Assembly: GCA_016861025.1 (NCBI GenBank)
Contig: BOKO01000020.1
Span: forward strand, 48,497-112,496
Direction of reading: 5' to 3'
Origin: Chloroflexota bacterium
Lineage (GTDB): Bacteria > Chloroflexota > Anaerolineae > Caldilineales > Caldilineaceae
Length of the DNA stretch: 64,000 nucleotides
Part shown: positions 38,043-50,484 of the stretch, piece after piece
Numbering within the stretch: the stretch's first letter is position 1
Layout: every line of letters starts with the position of its first letter
The notes under the pieces: generated by a model
The model's input: the letters and a program-made list of their open reading frames with translations, nothing else
Database searches by the model: none
What the model was told of the DNA's origin: nothing
Translations under genes and position numbers: made by a program

Positions 38043-39392
38043 ATGAGAAGCAGACCTTCAGTTCTTATCATGCTGTTGATGGTGGCTGCGCTTGTTTTGA
38101 GCGCATGTGCGCCATCAGCGGCGCCGAGCGTCGCACCTGCGGCTGACAGCGCGGCTGCACCGGCGGCGGGTGATGGGCCAATCGAGCTGCGCATTGCCTG
38201 GTGGGGTTCGCAGAACCGCCACGACCGCACGATTGCGGTGATCGAGCAGTTCGAGCAGCTGTATCCCAACATTGATGTGGTGTTCGAGTTTGCCGGCTGG
38301 GCCGACTATTGGACGCTGATGAGCACCCAGGCCGCTGGCGGCAATTTACCTGACGTCATGCAGCAGGACTATGCGCGTCTCGAAGAGTGGGTGTCGCGCG
38401 GGTTGTTGGCGCCGCTGGACGACTATGTGGCGGACGGCACGTTTGACTTCTCGAATGTATCTGAATCGTCGTTGGCGGGCGGGCGGCTTGGCGGCAAGCT
38501 CTACGGCGTCAACCTCGGCACCAACTCGATGATGATCGTGATCGACGCTGACAAGCTGGCCGAGGCAGGCATGGAGATTCCCAATCCCGACTGGACTTTC
38601 AGCGAATTTGAACAGGTTGCAACTGAATTGCACGAAAAGCTGGGCATCTATGGATTCTCTGGCGCCTTGAGTAACGAGCAGCTTTGGAAGAATGTATACC
38701 TGAGTCTGGGACAATGGGTCTACAGCGAAGATGGCACGGCGCTCGGCTACGAAGATGATCAGCCCTTCATCGACTATCTGAATATGGTTAAGCGGTTGCA
38801 GGATGCTGGAGTCACCCAAACACGCGAGCAGGAGTTGGCGACAGGCGGAGGCAGCGTTGAGACGGACCTGATCGTTACGGGGCGGTCAGCCATGACCTTC
38901 CTGTGGAGCAACCAGATTGTGGCGTTGGCGAATGCTGCGGGCGAAGGGCGCAACTTCATCTTGCTGCCCATGCCGCGGCCAGAAGGCGGCGCATCAGCCA
39001 ATTACTTGAAGCCGAGCATGTTCTTCTCAATAACATCGCAGGCGCGCCATCCCAAAGAAGCGGCGATGTTCATCGACTTTTTCACCAACAACATCGAAGC
39101 CAACGAGACGTTGATGGCGGAGCGCGGCGTGCCGATTTCGTCTGAAGTCCGCACCGCATTGGAGCCAATGCTCGATGTCTCTCAAAAACAGATGTTTGAC
39201 TACATCGCCTCGATCGAGTCCAGCGTCAGCCCGATCCCGCCGCCGGACGTTGCGGGTCATGCCGATGTCATCAACAATGTCTACTGGCCGTTGGCGATCG
39301 ATCCGTTCTTATTCGGTCAAATCAGCGTTGAGGAGGCTATGCGGATCTTCCGCGCTGAAGCCAACGCAGTGCTTGCCGAGACAGCTCGATAA
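38043..39392 (+). CDS. Sugar ABC transporter substrate-binding lipoprotein, family 1
   Basis: A 449-residue extracellular binding protein. Lipoprotein signal VAALVLSACAPS, then an Ala/Pro/Ser linker. The family-1 fold shows IELRIAWWGSQNRHDRTIAVIEQFEQLYPNIDVVFEFAGWADYW and LPDVMQQDYARLEEWVSRGLLAPLDDYV. Ligand-binding Trp and Tyr residues are plentiful. GGAG lies eight bases before the ATG. Predicted ligand: an oligosaccharide of the glycan handled by the preceding enzymes. Confidence 0.94.
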   Translation: MRSRPSVLIMLLMVAALVLSACAPSAAPSVAPAADSAAAPAAGDGPIELRIAWWGSQNRHDRTIAVIEQFEQLYPNIDVVFEFAGWADYWTLMSTQAAGGNLPDVMQQDYARLEEWVSRGLLAPLDDYVADGTFDFSNVSESSLAGGRLGGKLYGVNLGTNSMMIVIDADKLAEAGMEIPNPDWTFSEFEQVATELHEKLGIYGFSGALSNEQLWKNVYLSLGQWVYSEDGTALGYEDDQPFIDYLNMVKRLQDAGVTQTREQELATGGGSVETDLIVTGRSAMTFLWSNQIVALANAAGEGRNFILLPMPRPEGGASANYLKPSMFFSITSQARHPKEAAMFIDFFTNNIEANETLMAERGVPISSEVRTALEPMLDVSQKQMFDYIASIESSVSPIPPPDVAGHADVINNVYWPLAIDPFLFGQISVEEAMRIFRAEANAVLAETAR

Positions 39393-39416
39393 CAGATAGA
39401 TTTTTGGCACGGAAGA

Positions 39417-39448
39417 CAGGGCTATTCCACAGTGAAGGAATAGCCCTG
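39417..39448 (+). promoter_or_regulatory. Intercistronic hairpin after the family-1 binding protein
   Basis: A perfect 12-base stem (39417-39428, 39437-39448) with an eight-base loop, between the binding-protein stop and the permease Shine-Dalgarno. Same arrangement as at 28567-28593, with unrelated sequence. Confidence 0.6.
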
Positions 39449-39469
39449 CCCGTTCAAGGAGAAGCTGCA

Positions 39470-40420
39470 ATGAGCGAAGCCTTGTCCGCACCGGCGCAAG
39501 CGCCATCCGCCAGTCACAAAGGTCGCCCAGTCAGGCGGCGCAAAGCCAGTTTTCGCCATGACAACCTCATGGGATACCTCTTCATCTCGCCGTGGCTGAT
39601 TGCCTTTTTCGCCTTCACCTTCATTCCCATCATTGCATCGTTTCTGCTGGCTTTCACCAACTACGATGTGCTCAATCCATCGTGGGGATGGGTTGGATTG
39701 CAGAATTTTGAACGCATGTTCACGCGCGATCCGCGCTACATCAAGGCGCTGCAAGCCACCTTTTTCTACGCATTCATGGCGATTCCGCTGCGACTTATCT
39801 TTGCACTGGCGATTGCGATGTTGCTCAACACCAATCGGCGCATGGTCAGCGGATACCGGGCGGCTTATTATGCTCCTTCGATTGTTGGGGGCAGCGTCGC
39901 GATCGCCGTGATGTGGCGTGAAATTTTCGGACGCGATGGGCTGGTCAACGCGATTTTGGGCGCCGATATCGCCTGGCTCGGCAACCCAAACACGGCGATC
40001 TGGACGTTAATCATCCTGGCGGTGTGGCAGTTCGGTTCGCCGATGCTGATCTTTCTGGCCGGGCTGAAGCAGATTCCACGTGAATTTTACGAAGCAGCGG
40101 CCATTGACGGCGCCAACGGCTGGCAACAATTCTGGCGCATCACGCTGCCGCTATTGACGCCGATCATCTTCTTCAATCTGGTGATGCAGCTGATCAGCGG
40201 CTTCATGGTCTTCACGCAGGCATTCATCATCACGGGCGGAGCGCCGCTGGACACGACGCTTTTCTATGCGCTCTATCTTTACCAGCGCGCCTTTGTTAGC
40301 TTGCAGATGGGGTATGCATCGGCGATGGCGTGGGTGTTGTTGGCAATCATTGCGATCATGACCGCGTTGGTCTTTCGCTCATCGTCGTACTGGGTCTTCT
40401 ACGGTTCACAGGAGGAGTAA
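39470..40420 (+). CDS. Carbohydrate ABC transporter permease (UgpA/MalF type)
   Basis: A 316-residue CUT1-type permease with six TM segments. N-terminal basic region then LMGYLFISPWLIAFFAFTFIPIIASFLLAFTNYD; coupling loop LKQIPREFYEAAAIDGANGWQQFWRITLPLLTP is the family's EAA motif. ATG 39470 has AAGGAG nine bases upstream; the frame opens at 39404 across the hairpin. It pairs with the following permease. No ATPase gene is adjacent, so a shared MsmK-like ATPase is likely encoded elsewhere. Confidence 0.95.
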   Translation: MSEALSAPAQAPSASHKGRPVRRRKASFRHDNLMGYLFISPWLIAFFAFTFIPIIASFLLAFTNYDVLNPSWGWVGLQNFERMFTRDPRYIKALQATFFYAFMAIPLRLIFALAIAMLLNTNRRMVSGYRAAYYAPSIVGGSVAIAVMWREIFGRDGLVNAILGADIAWLGNPNTAIWTLIILAVWQFGSPMLIFLAGLKQIPREFYEAAAIDGANGWQQFWRITLPLLTPIIFFNLVMQLISGFMVFTQAFIITGGAPLDTTLFYALYLYQRAFVSLQMGYASAMAWVLLAIIAIMTALVFRSSSYWVFYGSQEE

Positions 40421-40425
40421 GCGCC

Positions 40426-41328
<903 letters not shown>

Positions 41329-41557
41329 CACAAGAAAATCAAGCTCACCGCTTAACAATCCAAACAATGCATCTTGGCTTACATGAATCCGATGCCAATG
41401 CGAGCATCCTTTGCAATTACGCCAGAATGTTCAATCTGGTGTATCCTGGGATCGGTTTGTCATGAACAACCCATACCTTCGCTTCTGTGTGATCTTGAAA
41501 TTATGGTCAGCAGATAAGATGGCGTAACAAGAACAGATTTGCAGAGGATATCGAGTT

Positions 41558-43879
41558 ATGATGCTTCGTCGAATGCGCGTCGATTGGGACGCAAAAGTTT
41601 GGGGCGGATTGACGGCTGTGATGCTGCTCGGCATGATTGTCGCGTCCCTGGCGATTGGCGTTTTGCCGGCGTCCGCCCAAAGCGGCATGGACATCGGCAA
41701 GATGGCGGTCGTCGGGTTGGACGGCGCCATCGTGCAAGATGCGCCAGGGGGGCGGACGCTCGTGCAACTTTCGGCGGGCGAAGTGGTGACTGCGCTGGGA
41801 CGCACAGAGGACAGCCAATATCTTCAGGTCGAGACAGAACGCAATGTTACAGGATGGACGCTGACCAGCAGCGTTGTGATCTTTGGCGTTGCACAATTGC
41901 CAGTTGTGGAGCCGCCGCAACCACCAACGGCAACCCCCACCCGGCAGCCTTCGCCGACGCCGCTGCCGCCGACGCCCACTCAGCAGCCTTCGCCGACGCC
42001 TGCGAATACGGCGACAACATCGGCTGCTCCAACGCAGACAGCGGCTCCAACGCAGACAGCGGCGCCAACGCCAGCAGCCACAGTTGACGCAACTGCCCGC
42101 GTTCCCATTTCTCTTGATTCCATCGGCGCGATTGGCGTGGTAATGGGTGCAGGCGCCAGCCTTCACACGTCACCTGATGGCGAGACAATCGCTGACCTGC
42201 CTGGCGCTGAAGCCGTAACCGTAGTCGGGCGCAATGCTGATGCAAGCTGGCTGATGGCGCTGACGCTTGACGGCCAACAAGGCTGGATCAAGGCTTCGGA
42301 CCTGGTCATCTTTGGCGTTGAAGAATTGCCGGACATGAGCAGCCAGCTCGACGCAGAGGCTGCGTCAACTTCGGTTGAGGATGAACAACCAATCACCGAC
42401 GCCACAGAACCCGCTGCGAGCGAGGCAATCACTATCACGGCTGCAGCGCCGGCGTTGCCCGTTTCAGCTTCACCCACACCCACAGACACCGTTGCGAGCG
42501 CGTCATTGACAAATGAGCCTATGACGCCAGAAGCGGTGATGACCGGCGCTGCAAACGTGTCTGGCGCGCGACTCAACGTTCGCTCCGGCCCGGGCAGCAG
42601 CTACCGCATTATCGGCAAAGCAGCCGGCGGAGAGGAGCTTGCAATCGCCGCCCGCAGCGAGGATGGCGCCTGGCTGGTCATTGTGCGCGATGATCTGCCG
42701 CAAGGCGCCGGTTGGGTCTCCGCCAGCCTGGTGCGTCTTGACGGCGAGACGAACGATCTGCCGGTTTTGGATTCTGTCTACAGCGCTGCGGATGAACCTG
42801 CTCCAACGACAGCGCCAGCCACATCGACGCCTGCGCCGACAGTCAGCGCAACAGCCGGCGCCGATAAGACGCCTTCATCGCCAACGGCTGCGCCCACTAC
42901 GGCCGCAACCGCAACACCATCCACTCAGCCTTCGGCGCGCGCAACCGGGCCGACCGGACTGAGCGGCAACATCGTCTTTCAAGATGGCCGCGGCAGCATC
43001 TATGTCTATGATCTGGCGCGCAGTAATGTGCGTTTCCTCACCAACGGCTTTGACCCGGCCATCAGCAGAGATGGAAAAAAGGTTGCCTTCCTGCGCGATG
43101 GCATCTACACCATCAACCTCGATGGCTCCGATGAACGCAAGATTTATGGCGGCAATCAGCTGATCACCTCGCCCAAGTGGAGCCCGGATGGAGAGTGGAT
43201 CGTTTTCAGCCGGTTGTTAGGGGATTATCAGTGCTGGGACACCGAGTTTTTTGGCTGTATCAGCGTGCGCGAACTTTCTGCGCGCTTCCCTCGCGTTCCA
43301 CCAGGCATTCTGCAGAGGATTTTCTTGAGTGAGTACGAACGCATCTCCCTACCGAATTTTGGTCTTTCGCGCATCAACGCCGATGGTGGGGATTTCCGTG
43401 ACATTGCCGCGCTCGACTCGGCGCAAACCCCAGATTGGAACGAGGATGGGATTGTCTACCAGTCAAAAGCTGGTCTGGAGATCACCACCGACGCACCGGA
43501 TGGCGACACGCGCTCGGTGCAGAACGGCCACTGGGACTGGGATCCGGACTGGGCGCCAAACGGCGGTCGCATCGTCTATCAATCCAGACAAGGTTCCCAC
43601 TGGCAATTGTTCAGCATCAACCCCGACGGAACCGGCGAGTTCGCCCTGACGCGCCCGGTGACCACACTGGTCGATCAGTTGCCAAGCAATGTGGCCGCCG
43701 CTTTCAGTTATGACGGACAGCACATTGTCTACCTGAGCAACCGTGATGAACGCAATGACGCCGGCCCCTGGCGCTTGTGGGTGATGAACGCCGACGGTAG
43801 CAATCAGCGCCCCCTGCCACTCGACATCGAGATCGATTACGGCTTCGGCGGCGAACAGGTGGCGGATTGGGGCAGATAA
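41558..43879 (+). CDS. Exported triple-SH3b / TolB-like propeller protein
   Basis: A 773-residue envelope protein. Signal/anchor at residues 16-42. Three bacterial SH3 domains occur at about 45-110, 190-255 and 330-395; the third has the canonical LNVRSGPGSSYRIIGKAAGG. They are separated by Pro/Thr/Ala linkers that include tandem APTQTA and QPSPTP units. The C-terminal 300 residues (from about 470) form a TolB/WD40-like propeller with repeated WSPDGEWIVFS-, WAPNGGRIVYQS- and FSYDGQHIVYLS-type blades. SH3b domains usually bind cell-wall peptide; the propeller suggests protein binding. First gene of an envelope group, with AGAGGA upstream. Confidence 0.88.
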   Translation: MMLRRMRVDWDAKVWGGLTAVMLLGMIVASLAIGVLPASAQSGMDIGKMAVVGLDGAIVQDAPGGRTLVQLSAGEVVTALGRTEDSQYLQVETERNVTGWTLTSSVVIFGVAQLPVVEPPQPPTATPTRQPSPTPLPPTPTQQPSPTPANTATTSAAPTQTAAPTQTAAPTPAATVDATARVPISLDSIGAIGVVMGAGASLHTSPDGETIADLPGAEAVTVVGRNADASWLMALTLDGQQGWIKASDLVIFGVEELPDMSSQLDAEAASTSVEDEQPITDATEPAASEAITITAAAPALPVSASPTPTDTVASASLTNEPMTPEAVMTGAANVSGARLNVRSGPGSSYRIIGKAAGGEELAIAARSEDGAWLVIVRDDLPQGAGWVSASLVRLDGETNDLPVLDSVYSAADEPAPTTAPATSTPAPTVSATAGADKTPSSPTAAPTTAATATPSTQPSARATGPTGLSGNIVFQDGRGSIYVYDLARSNVRFLTNGFDPAISRDGKKVAFLRDGIYTINLDGSDERKIYGGNQLITSPKWSPDGEWIVFSRLLGDYQCWDTEFFGCISVRELSARFPRVPPGILQRIFLSEYERISLPNFGLSRINADGGDFRDIAALDSAQTPDWNEDGIVYQSKAGLEITTDAPDGDTRSVQNGHWDWDPDWAPNGGRIVYQSRQGSHWQLFSINPDGTGEFALTRPVTTLVDQLPSNVAAAFSYDGQHIVYLSNRDERNDAGPWRLWVMNADGSNQRPLPLDIEIDYGFGGEQVADWGR

Positions 43880-43885
43880 AACAAT

Positions 43886-43963
43886 CGGGAGGTTAGAGAT
43901 TAGGAGATTGGAGATTCGGCCAACTGCAGGATGATCCAATCTCCCAATTCCCAATCTCCTCTT
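43886..43963. repeat. Purine/pyrimidine-rich intergenic inverted repeat
   Basis: A left arm of GAGATT-type units (about 43886-43911) faces a right arm of CAATCTCC-type units (43936-43961). GGAGATTGG (43903-43911) and CCAATCTCC (43936-43944) pair perfectly, and the outer parts pair imperfectly. Similar in style to the element at 8596-8707. Confidence 0.6.
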
Positions 43964-43971
43964 CATTGACC

Positions 43972-44018
43972 TTCCCTCTGATTTGCGATTCCGTGCATTC
44001 CTTCGCAAAATGAGGGAA
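43972..44018 (+). promoter_or_regulatory. Hairpin sequestering the start of the flippase-like gene
   Basis: TTCCCTC (43972-43978) and ATTTGCGA (43981-43988) pair with TCGCAAAAT (44003-44011, one bulge) and GAGGGAA (44012-44018). The right arm contains the purine stretch that would serve as ribosome-binding site and touches the ATG at 44018. It may control translation. Confidence 0.5.
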
Positions 44019-45126
44019 TGAGGAAGACAAGCTTCTCCATCACCAATTCGTCGAGCTTTGCGCCGCGTGGGCGGCTATTTGTGTTGCTTGGTCTCGGCGT
44101 CGCCACCTGGGCCGGCTTGATCGCCTTGTTTGGCGGGCAAACAGTTGTGCAGGTGATTGCTACAGCCAATCCCTGGTGGCTGCTGCTGGCGGTGGTTGTG
44201 CACTATAGCAGCTTTGCCGTGCGCGGCCACCGCTGGCAGCAGTTGCTTGGGATGATGGGACGCCGCGTCGATTATTTCTACACCACTGGTCTGCTGATTG
44301 CGGGCTGGTTTGTGAGCGCCCTCCTGCCGGCGCGCGCCGGCGATTTTATGCGCATCGGCGTGTTGCGGCTCGATAGCTCCCGCCATGCGCCGATTCCGGT
44401 GGCCGACAGCCTAGGATCAGTGGTGCTGGAGCGCGCGTTGGACATCCTGGCGATCGTTGGGCTGGGCCTTGTCTTTGGCTGGGCTGTGCTGCAATCCCAG
44501 GCGCCGGGCTGGCTGCTGGCAAGCTATGCTGCGGCTGTTGCGTTGTTGATGGCGTTGATTGTCGTCGTTCTGCTGGCGCCACCCGTCATTGCCTGGCTGC
44601 GCCGTTGGAGTCAGCGCCGGTTTTGGCAGGCGTTGCTGGATTTTGGCGATCAACTGGCTGCCAGCCTGCGCCTGTTGCTGCGCCGGCCGCGCCGCGCTGC
44701 ACTTGTGACGATCGAGAGCCTCTACATCTGGCTGTGCGATGCGCTGGTGGTCTGGTTCGTGCTGCGCAGCATAAACGCTGTTCTCCCTTTTGAGATTGCA
44801 GCGTTTGTAGCACTAACGGTCGATGTGCTGGCCGCTGCGCCGATCACGCCCGGCGGCGTGGGGCAGATCGATGCGGCTTACGCAGCGATTTTTTCGTTGT
44901 TGCCAGCGACTACGCTGGGTTCCAGCGCCTTCAATATCGGTGCGGCTGTTCTGCTGGTGCGTTTCATCACCTATTGGAGCTTTTTGGTGTTCAGCGGGCT
45001 GGTGACCGTGCTGGCTGGTTTTGGCGAGTTGCTTCAGCGCTTACGCTCCGATGCGTCAACCGCGCCGACGGCCATTCAATCGGTGGGACAACCTGCTGCT
45101 GTGCAACCGACATCTGACCCAACTTC

Positions 45127-45130
<4 letters not shown>
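44018..45130 (+). CDS. Flippase-like/LPG synthase transmembrane domain protein (UPF0104)
   Basis: A 370-residue integral membrane protein with about eight TM segments and the family markers AVVVHYSSFAVRGHRWQQLLG, VSALLPARAGDFMRIGVLRL, DSLGSVVLERALDILAIVGL and the C-terminal AAPITPGGVGQIDAAYAAI. Members are related to the MprF flippase domain and AglD, and move or modify lipid-linked sugars. The stop overlaps the next start as ATGA, linking it with the glycosyltransferase-like gene and supporting a role in envelope glycolipid or glycan assembly. Confidence 0.88.
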
Positions 45131-47352
<2,222 letters not shown>

Positions 47353-47354
47353 CG

Positions 47355-49709
47355 ATGATGCAAACGGCAAATCCAAATATCAGCCCCAAAGACCGCAGCA
47401 CAGCTTTTCTGATCTTTGGCTTTTTGCTGGCGTGTTACATGTTGACCTTCACCGGTCTGATCGACAGCAGCGATGGGCTGTCCACCTTTGCGACTACGGA
47501 AAACCTGGTGCGTCGCGGTGCGTTCGACAGCAATCAACTGTTGTGGATGGGCAACCAGCAGGGCAACATTGGGCCCGACGGCAATCTTTACACGCGTAAA
47601 GGGCTGGGCATGGTGCTGCTGACGGCGCCGTTGGTGTGGGCGGCGAACGTGTGGCTATCGATCGGGCTGGTGCATGCGGCGATGCTGCTCAACCCGCTGC
47701 TGACCGCGTGGACGGGGGCGTTGCTCTTTCGCACGGGGCGGCGTCTTGGTTGGTCGCGCGCGCTGTCGATGGCGGCGGCGGTGATCTTTGGCCTGTTCAC
47801 AATGGCATGGCCCTACACCCAGACCTTTTTCAGCGACCCGGTGAGTGGGTGGGGGCTGTTCGCTGCGGCGTATGGTCTGATTGCTTACGCACAGTCTGGG
47901 CGCAAGCGCTATCTCTTCGGCGCTGGCGTGGCGTGGGGGATCGCCTATCTGTCGCGCACGATCAACTTAATGACACTGCCGATCTACCTCATTGGGTTGT
48001 GGCTTGTGTTGCCGGCGCTTGCCCGACGCGTCAATGAGACAACCAGAGATCAACTGCGTCGCGCTTTCTGGAGTTATTGGCGACCCGTCGTCACCTTTGC
48101 AATTCCGGTGGCGCTCGCCGGATTGCTCTCGCTGTGGTGGAACTGGGCGCGCTTTGGCAGCATCTGGGACACCGGCTACGTCGAGACAGAGAGCTTCAGC
48201 GCCAACTGGCTTTTCGGGTTGTTCGGATTGACGGTGGGTCCGGCGCGCGGGGTGATATGGTACAATCCGATCCTTTTGCTGGCGATTCCCGGCGCCTTCT
48301 GGTTCTGGCGTCATCAGCGGCGGATATTGATTCTGACGTTGGCGCTGGTGGTCGTCTATTTTGTCGTTTACGCCAAGTGGTACATGTGGCATGGCGGCTA
48401 CAGTTGGGGTGCGCGTTTCATCGCACCGACGCTGCCTTTCTTGAGCCTGCTAGCGACGCCCGGTTGGAAAATGCTGATGTCCGACCGGGTGTGGGGGTGG
48501 ATTGGCTTTGGCGTGGGCGCGCTGCTGCTGATTGCTTCGTTTGTAGTGCAGGCGCTGGGTCTGCTGATTCCGTATGGCCTGGTGCAGGAGCGGTTGGCGC
48601 AGTTGGTGACGCCGCTCTTTGCCGACGAAACCTTCATCAATCCGCGCTATTCGCCGCTTCTGATGCAGTGGTCGATGATCGAACGCAATACGATTCATCT
48701 GGCGTGGTGGCGCGGCCATGCCTGGCCCGACACGATTGACTGGCTGCCGTTCACAATTTCGCTGGGCGCTGCACTCATTGGCGCAATGTTTTTGATCCAG
48801 CAGATGCGCAGCACACAGCGTGACGACATCGAAGATCACACACGCAATTGGCTCTACGGCAGCGCGCTGACTCTGCTGACCGTCGGGCTGCTGACGTACT
48901 ACAACACGACGCTGGTCAACCCTGAAATTCGCACCGTCGCCGAACGCATCGAACGCGAGGAGCACGCCGGCGATGTTGCGTTGCTACTGCGTCCAGAATG
49001 GACGCAAGGCTTCGCTAATCTCTACCGCGGCTCGCTGCCGGTGTACGGCGTTTTGCAGCAAAGCAACCTCGGCGAGGCTGACGCCATGTTGCTGGAGCGT
49101 CTGCGCAACCGTTACACGCGGGCGTGGGTGACGCCCGATGCGCTGCCTCCCGAACAGTCGGGATGGGAGCGTACACTGCGTCTGCACGATTTCGTGCTGG
49201 TTGATGATCGCATCTCCGGGCCGTCGAATCAACGGTTGGCGCTCTACGCCATGCAGTCAGCCGCCGATATGGTCGAAACCGGGCTGGGCACAATCTTCGG
49301 CGACCCCACATTGTCGGCTGTGGACGATGCCAACGGCTGGATACGGCTGCGCGGCTACGCTCTGACGCCAACTGCAGAGCCGGGGGGACATATCTTGCTG
49401 ACACTGCTCTGGCAGAGCCTGCAAGCTGTGGACAAAGACTATCAGGTTTTTGTCCATCTACTCGACGATCAGGGCGCCAAGCTCTTGCAGCGTGACGGCC
49501 AGCCTGTGGCGTGGATGCGCCCAACCAGCACCTGGCAGCCAGGCGAGGAGATCACGGATCGCTATGGGTTGCTGTTGCCCGCAACGCTGGCGGCGGGACG
49601 CTATTCGCTGGCTGTCGGCTTGTATGATCCTGTGACCGGACAGCGGCTGGCGGTCAGCGCCGGCCCGGCCAACTTCGCCATCGAAGTCGGTCCGGTTCAG
49701 GTTCGGTGA
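47355..49709 (+). CDS. Polytopic glycosyltransferase-like membrane protein (ArnT/GT39-like)
   Basis: A 784-residue GT-C-like membrane protein with about eleven TM segments. After TM1 a lumenal motif LIDSSDGLSTFATTENLV leads to GNIGPDGNLYTRKGLGMVLLTAPLV, the pattern of PMT/ArnT-related proteins with acidic catalytic residue(s). A central YAKWYMWHGGYSWGARFI is typical of the group. The C-terminal 150 residues form the same kind of beta domain as in the preceding protein (LLTLLWQSLQAVDKDYQVFVHLLDDQGAKL). Start: ATG 47355, two bases after the previous stop; an in-frame TTG at 47349 is also possible. Likely builds an envelope polysaccharide or glycolipid with its neighbours. Confidence 0.8.
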   Translation: MMQTANPNISPKDRSTAFLIFGFLLACYMLTFTGLIDSSDGLSTFATTENLVRRGAFDSNQLLWMGNQQGNIGPDGNLYTRKGLGMVLLTAPLVWAANVWLSIGLVHAAMLLNPLLTAWTGALLFRTGRRLGWSRALSMAAAVIFGLFTMAWPYTQTFFSDPVSGWGLFAAAYGLIAYAQSGRKRYLFGAGVAWGIAYLSRTINLMTLPIYLIGLWLVLPALARRVNETTRDQLRRAFWSYWRPVVTFAIPVALAGLLSLWWNWARFGSIWDTGYVETESFSANWLFGLFGLTVGPARGVIWYNPILLLAIPGAFWFWRHQRRILILTLALVVVYFVVYAKWYMWHGGYSWGARFIAPTLPFLSLLATPGWKMLMSDRVWGWIGFGVGALLLIASFVVQALGLLIPYGLVQERLAQLVTPLFADETFINPRYSPLLMQWSMIERNTIHLAWWRGHAWPDTIDWLPFTISLGAALIGAMFLIQQMRSTQRDDIEDHTRNWLYGSALTLLTVGLLTYYNTTLVNPEIRTVAERIEREEHAGDVALLLRPEWTQGFANLYRGSLPVYGVLQQSNLGEADAMLLERLRNRYTRAWVTPDALPPEQSGWERTLRLHDFVLVDDRISGPSNQRLALYAMQSAADMVETGLGTIFGDPTLSAVDDANGWIRLRGYALTPTAEPGGHILLTLLWQSLQAVDKDYQVFVHLLDDQGAKLLQRDGQPVAWMRPTSTWQPGEEITDRYGLLLPATLAAGRYSLAVGLYDPVTGQRLAVSAGPANFAIEVGPVQVR

Positions 49710-49723
49710 GAGGAATAAACATC

Positions 49724-50446
49724 GTGAGAACTCTACTTCGTATTACTCTTTTCGTTGCAGGAATGGTTGTCTTTGTCGGTTGTGGCGGAAGCGAAACGCC
49801 AACACCGCTGCCGTCGCCTACACCCACCGCGCCACCGATCGAGACGCTCACTCCACTGGCGGAAGAAACGCTGCCTGTCACGCTCGACGCGCCGACCCAG
49901 GCTGCGGCCGTGCCAGCGACGCCGACCGTCTCTGAATTGACGGTGGATGATCAGGAAACACGATGCAACACAGACTACGATATGGATCTGGCTGGTTATC
50001 CCGACCTTTATGCGCGCATGGGCTGTGCAGTCGGCGCAAGCAGCCATGAGCCGGTGGCGATCAACGAATTTGGCGAGGGACCCGAATACAACCGCTTCAT
50101 GCTCTGGTTCAGCAGCGAAGGGCTGATCTACGTCCTTTTCCCAGAACAGACCTGGCAATCCTATCGCGACACCTGGGACGAAAGCCAGCCTGAGCTCTCG
50201 TGCAATCCGCTCAATGCGCCGCCCACATCGCCGCCGCTGCCGCGCCGCGGCTTTGGCAAGCTGTGGTGTTCGATCGAGACGCTTCAGCAACAGCTTGGTT
50301 TGATCGAACGCGAGGAGCGCCTCTGTCAACATGCCGTCGTGCAGACCTTTGAACGCGGTCGCGTGTTGGCATGTTTCGAGGACGCCACGATCCGCTATTT
50401 CAGCCTGTTCAACGACGGCTCGTGGCAGTTGATGACCGTGCGCTAG
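49724..50446 (+). CDS. Hypothetical lipoprotein
   Basis: A 240-residue secreted lipoprotein of no family I recognise. Signal sequence LRITLFVAGMVVFVGC gives a lipobox, followed by a Pro/Thr linker to about residue 70. The folded part has paired Cys (RCNTDYDMDL ... ARMGC, SCNPLN, LWCS, LCQHA, ACFED), suggesting three disulfides. GTG 49724 follows AGAGGAA at eight bases; GTG 49706 overlaps the previous stop and is the alternative. It closes the envelope group. Confidence 0.75.
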   Translation: MRTLLRITLFVAGMVVFVGCGGSETPTPLPSPTPTAPPIETLTPLAEETLPVTLDAPTQAAAVPATPTVSELTVDDQETRCNTDYDMDLAGYPDLYARMGCAVGASSHEPVAINEFGEGPEYNRFMLWFSSEGLIYVLFPEQTWQSYRDTWDESQPELSCNPLNAPPTSPPLPRRGFGKLWCSIETLQQQLGLIEREERLCQHAVVQTFERGRVLACFEDATIRYFSLFNDGSWQLMTVR

Positions 50447-50483
50447 ACAGTGAACGCTAGACAGTGAAGGATAGGCAGTGAAC
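50442..50483 (+). repeat. Three 14-base tandem repeats at the rsmD start
   Basis: GCTAGACAGTGAAC, GCTAGACAGTGAAG and GATAGGCAGTGAAC follow head to tail. The first unit contains the lipoprotein's TAG stop and the last ends one base before the rsmD ATG. No clear Shine-Dalgarno remains between repeat and ATG. Confidence 0.75.
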
Positions 50484-50484
50484 G

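Noticed and set aside
41930..42075. Short direct repeats that might suggest a CRISPR or minisatellite
   Set aside because: They encode in-frame Pro/Thr/Ala linkers (QPSPTP, APTQTA) of the SH3b protein; unit size and lack of spacers exclude CRISPR.
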